Origin: Warburgia ugandensis
Taxonomy: Eukaryota > Streptophyta > Magnoliopsida > Canellales > Canellaceae
Assembly (NCBI GenBank): GCA_035236585.1
Contig: CP141135.1
Location: 9,210,001-9,274,000, forward strand
Direction: 5' to 3'
DNA: 64,000 nucleotides
Positions 61,701 through 64,000 of this stretch are shown one piece after another (the first letter of the stretch is position 1; every line of letters begins with the position of its first letter). A program made the translations under genes and the position numbers. The notes beneath the pieces are model-generated. The model did not search any database. It was not told the origin of the DNA and was given only the letters and a program-made list of their open reading frames with translations.

Positions 61701-61750
61701 AGATCATTACAGATGAACTTCTTAAGAATTACATTTCTCAAATCAGTTAA
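55746..61750 (+). CDS. GDSL esterase/lipase (EXL-like), gene 2
   Basis: Five exons: 55746-56025, 60203-60333, 60418-60651, 61210-61465 and 61560-61750 (TAA), giving 363 aa. Signal peptide with a leucine-rich core (FFLVFLLLLLPQVLQAEA). Block [13 protein letters not shown] with Ser49, block II GVSFASGGTGYD, block III TGTDDLAN, block V WDSYHP with Asp338 and His341. Block III has Asp181 where most GDSL enzymes have the oxyanion-hole Asn; this is also seen in some EXL-type members, so activity may be altered and not lost. Exons 2 (131 bp) and 4 (256 bp) have exactly the lengths of those in gene 1, and exon 2 proteins agree at 35 of 44 residues, so the two are tandem paralogues. Intron 1 is 4.2 kb and holds a complete Au SINE. 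The product is probably a secreted esterase/lipase; substrate unknown. Confidence 0.93.
57436..57647 (-). mobile_element. Complete Au SINE in GDSL2 intron 1, with 13-bp TSD
   Basis: The SINE spans 57449-57634 on the minus strand and is bounded by the perfect 13-bp duplication gagttcttctaag (57436-57448 and 57635-57647). On the minus strand: head agagccttggcataatggt (A box), B-box region aggttcaaggtgtgg, a ctcttacaaaaaat block, taaggctgctt, gcccttatggtctgcccctt and the gggagcttgatgca end. Confidence 0.9.
57690..57900. repeat. Dispersed repeat copy A (partner at 62279-62460)
   Basis: Shares with 62279-62460 the ordered blocks gtgccaaaaa.catgcccat, atgattttaaaa, agctagccaa, atccaatcatc/atcggatcatc and ataggt(a/g)c. 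The element type is not recognised. The rest of intron 1 (57900-60200) is AT-rich without identified features. Confidence 0.5.
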
Positions 61751-64000
61751 GAATCGGAGTTCAATTTGGTGTCAAGAGCTCCCTATATGGGGTCAATTTG
61801 CTTCATGTAAGAGCAATTATCAAAGTTTTTATAGCGTAAAGCAGATTAACCATTCTGCTTTTATTGGTTAATGTACTAATGGGGGACCAAAAAAAGGGGT
61901 TTCAGATCATTCACCGGGGCCCAGATTTATAGACTACTTCTCGAAAATCTCATCCGATGAATGCTCCTAAACCATCAAATTATGCATCTTTTATTGTTTA
62001 CCTGTAGTCCAATGGACACCTCAGTGCAGCAAAGGCTGGGATTATCCGCTGAATAGCGTTCTTCAAGCTTGGCTCATCTATGGCGTCCTTAAAGATGAGT
62101 AATTTGCATCACCAAAATCTAGGTTGTACGTAATTTGCATTTTTAGCGCTCTATCAAATCTGTAAGTGGTTCTTCTAACCAGAGGATGGAAAAGAATTTC
62201 GAAAAGGATCATGCTGTCTAAGTACGCCTTAGATTTGGGTAATCTGACCCATTCAACATTTTTGGCACATTTGGTTAGGTGTGCCAAAAATCATGCCCAT
62301 AAAAAAGAAATTTTAATGGAAATGATTTAAAAGAAAAAAGGGCATGTGTCTCAGCATCTAGTGGATATTAAGTTTAGTAGCTAGCCAATCGAAGGCATTC
62401 TGAACATGAAGAGTGGATCGGATCATCTAAAAGAGGCCTTTAGATAGGTGCAGTTCGCTACTACACAGGAGGCTTTTAAAGTCGGTAAAAAGCATTAATA
62501 GAAGTCAGTGAAGAAAGCAACTTCTGTCAAGTTGACTTAGATACTTGAAAAATTGAAGATGACTGCTGCAATTGTTTCAAGCTAAAACAACTTAGAATGT
62601 GGAATTGTGGATATAATTTTAGCTAATGAAAATGGATCTTTGGTGTGAATTTGAAATTTAAATACGAAAATGAAATATAACATTGACTATATTATTGTCT
62701 TTACTAAAATGACTTCTACAAAACCTTCTAACACTTGAGGAATTCTAAACGGACACTCCTACAAGGAGCATCCATAAGTTCCATCTTTTCTGGAGCTCAT
62801 CTTTGCATGATCTGACTCATTTACCTTATTATTGTAGTTGTAGATATCTTGTAAATCAAAAGGAATGTGAATTAGCTTTAAATTGATTGTGGAATTAAGT
62901 ATGTTATTTTATTTTTTTTAAACTTTGTAAGCTGGATGTTTTCTAAATACAGTTTTTGAGATATTAGAATCATGTAATCCACATAAGTTATCAACAATAC
63001 AACTAGCGAAATTATATGAGCTAGTTAAATTATGCAAAGGTACATGCTGTCAGAAGTGGTATACATGGATGGTCCATGTAGGAGTGTTCATTTAGCATTT
63101 CTCATGAAAGTTTAGTCCCACATGGGAAAAAAGAAAAGATTTTCTCTTTTTATAAACAAACTCTCCACAGTGGGTGATCCATGTGGCGACTCAAGTTTTT
63201 AAATTAGGATTTTCTATTTTTTTGAGGCTGGATATCCCTATTTTAAAATCTCATTTGAAAACACAAAACTGCAAAAACTTTTTTCCTTGAAAATTTATTT
63301 TCTAAATCCCCAAGTGCTTTTCTTTCTAACTACGTGCCTTTTTCAAACTGACCTGTGTCTAAGCCATTTTAGTTCTATTATAATTTCAAATAATGTAATT
63401 GGCCCTAATAAATTAGTTACAACTATATCACTAATGTATTCATCATAAGAAGTACATATTTTGGCATGCCGTATTACATGAATAGTCATTATCAAACGAA
63501 AGTATCCTCTAAAGTAGGCAATTTCTCACTTTTGTCTTCTCCAGTGCAGCCCAGATCCTTCTCACTATGGTTTTATAGCTTACGCGATGGCTATGCATGT
63601 TTTATTTTGTTTGAGGATGCACTGTACTGATGTACAATATACACATGCTTTGAAAGCATATTTTCAATGCAATAAAATCTCATGACCAACTTACTTTAGT
63701 TGTTCCATGCTATGTATTTATAGGCGTTCACAAGTATTTATATATCATCAGTTCATATCAACAATAAATCGTATTTCATAAGTCATGTAATTCACGATTA
63801 CAAAAGTCTTAAAATAATTGTATCGGTAAAACCATAATATCGATACTCCATATGACAAATATCTCATGCTCTCTGTCACCTTGGCAAATATGTCTGCCAA
63901 TTGGTTATCAATATTTATCTAAACAATCATATCAAGTTCATTTTATATAGAATTGTCATCTAACTCCCCAGGAGTCAAAACATAAAACTCATGAAATTAT
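61751..64000. other. GDSL2 3' flank to window end
   Basis: No gene recognised. It holds dispersed repeat copy B (62279-62460; see 57690). The remainder is AT-rich. Confidence 0.45.
62279..62460. repeat. Dispersed repeat copy B
   Basis: Same family as 57690-57900, in the same orientation, diverged. One copy lies in GDSL2 intron 1 and the other 0.5 kb downstream of the gene. Confidence 0.5.

Overview
This is a stretch of angiosperm nuclear genome. The evidence is three GT-AG spliced plant genes embedded in retrotransposon-rich, AT-rich DNA with plant-type elements: Tnt1/Tork-clade Copia, plant L1 and RTE LINEs, Au SINEs and MULE-like elements. The species cannot be fixed from sequence alone. 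There are no rRNA genes, CRISPR arrays or bacterial operons.

Layout. (1) 1-6373: the 3' part of a FREE1/FYVE1-like ESCRT gene, plus strand, nine exons seen; its 5' exons lie outside the window. (2) 7.2-20.4 kb: one decayed L1 LINE on the minus strand, cut into three pieces by a Tork-clade Copia element (10200-16480, perfect TSD tatcg) and a gag-protease-only Ty3-type element (about 16881-20039). (3) 21.4-27.2 kb: a solo Tork LTR with a perfect TSD, a 1-kb long-TIR element of MULE type, and a full-length RTE LINE with a perfect 17-bp TSD. (4) 28600-32150: GDSL esterase/lipase gene 1, five exons, 359 aa. (5) 33141-39247: a second Tork-clade Copia element on the minus strand. (6) 41.7-54.4 kb: repeat-dense DNA holding a truncated RTE copy, Au SINEs, a 3-kb LTR-like block inserted in a CT microsatellite, a second L1 fragment, a Copia RNase H relic and a second long-TIR element. 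(7) 55746-61750: GDSL gene 2, five exons, 363 aa, the paralogue of gene 1 with the same strand and exon plan.

How the parts fit. The functional content is one endosomal-sorting gene and a dispersed tandem pair of EXL-type secreted GDSL hydrolases, pushed about 23.6 kb apart by repeats. All autonomous elements appear dead (premature stops, frameshifts, lost catalytic residues). The most interesting non-genic structure is in the Tork LTRs: a near-perfect inverted repeat upstream of the TATA box is kept in all five LTR copies, with paired (compensatory-looking) changes between subfamilies, and primer-binding-site-like copies lie inside the U5 ends. I found no wholly new gene system. The coordinates of spliced genes were derived by hand from splice signals and reading-frame continuity.
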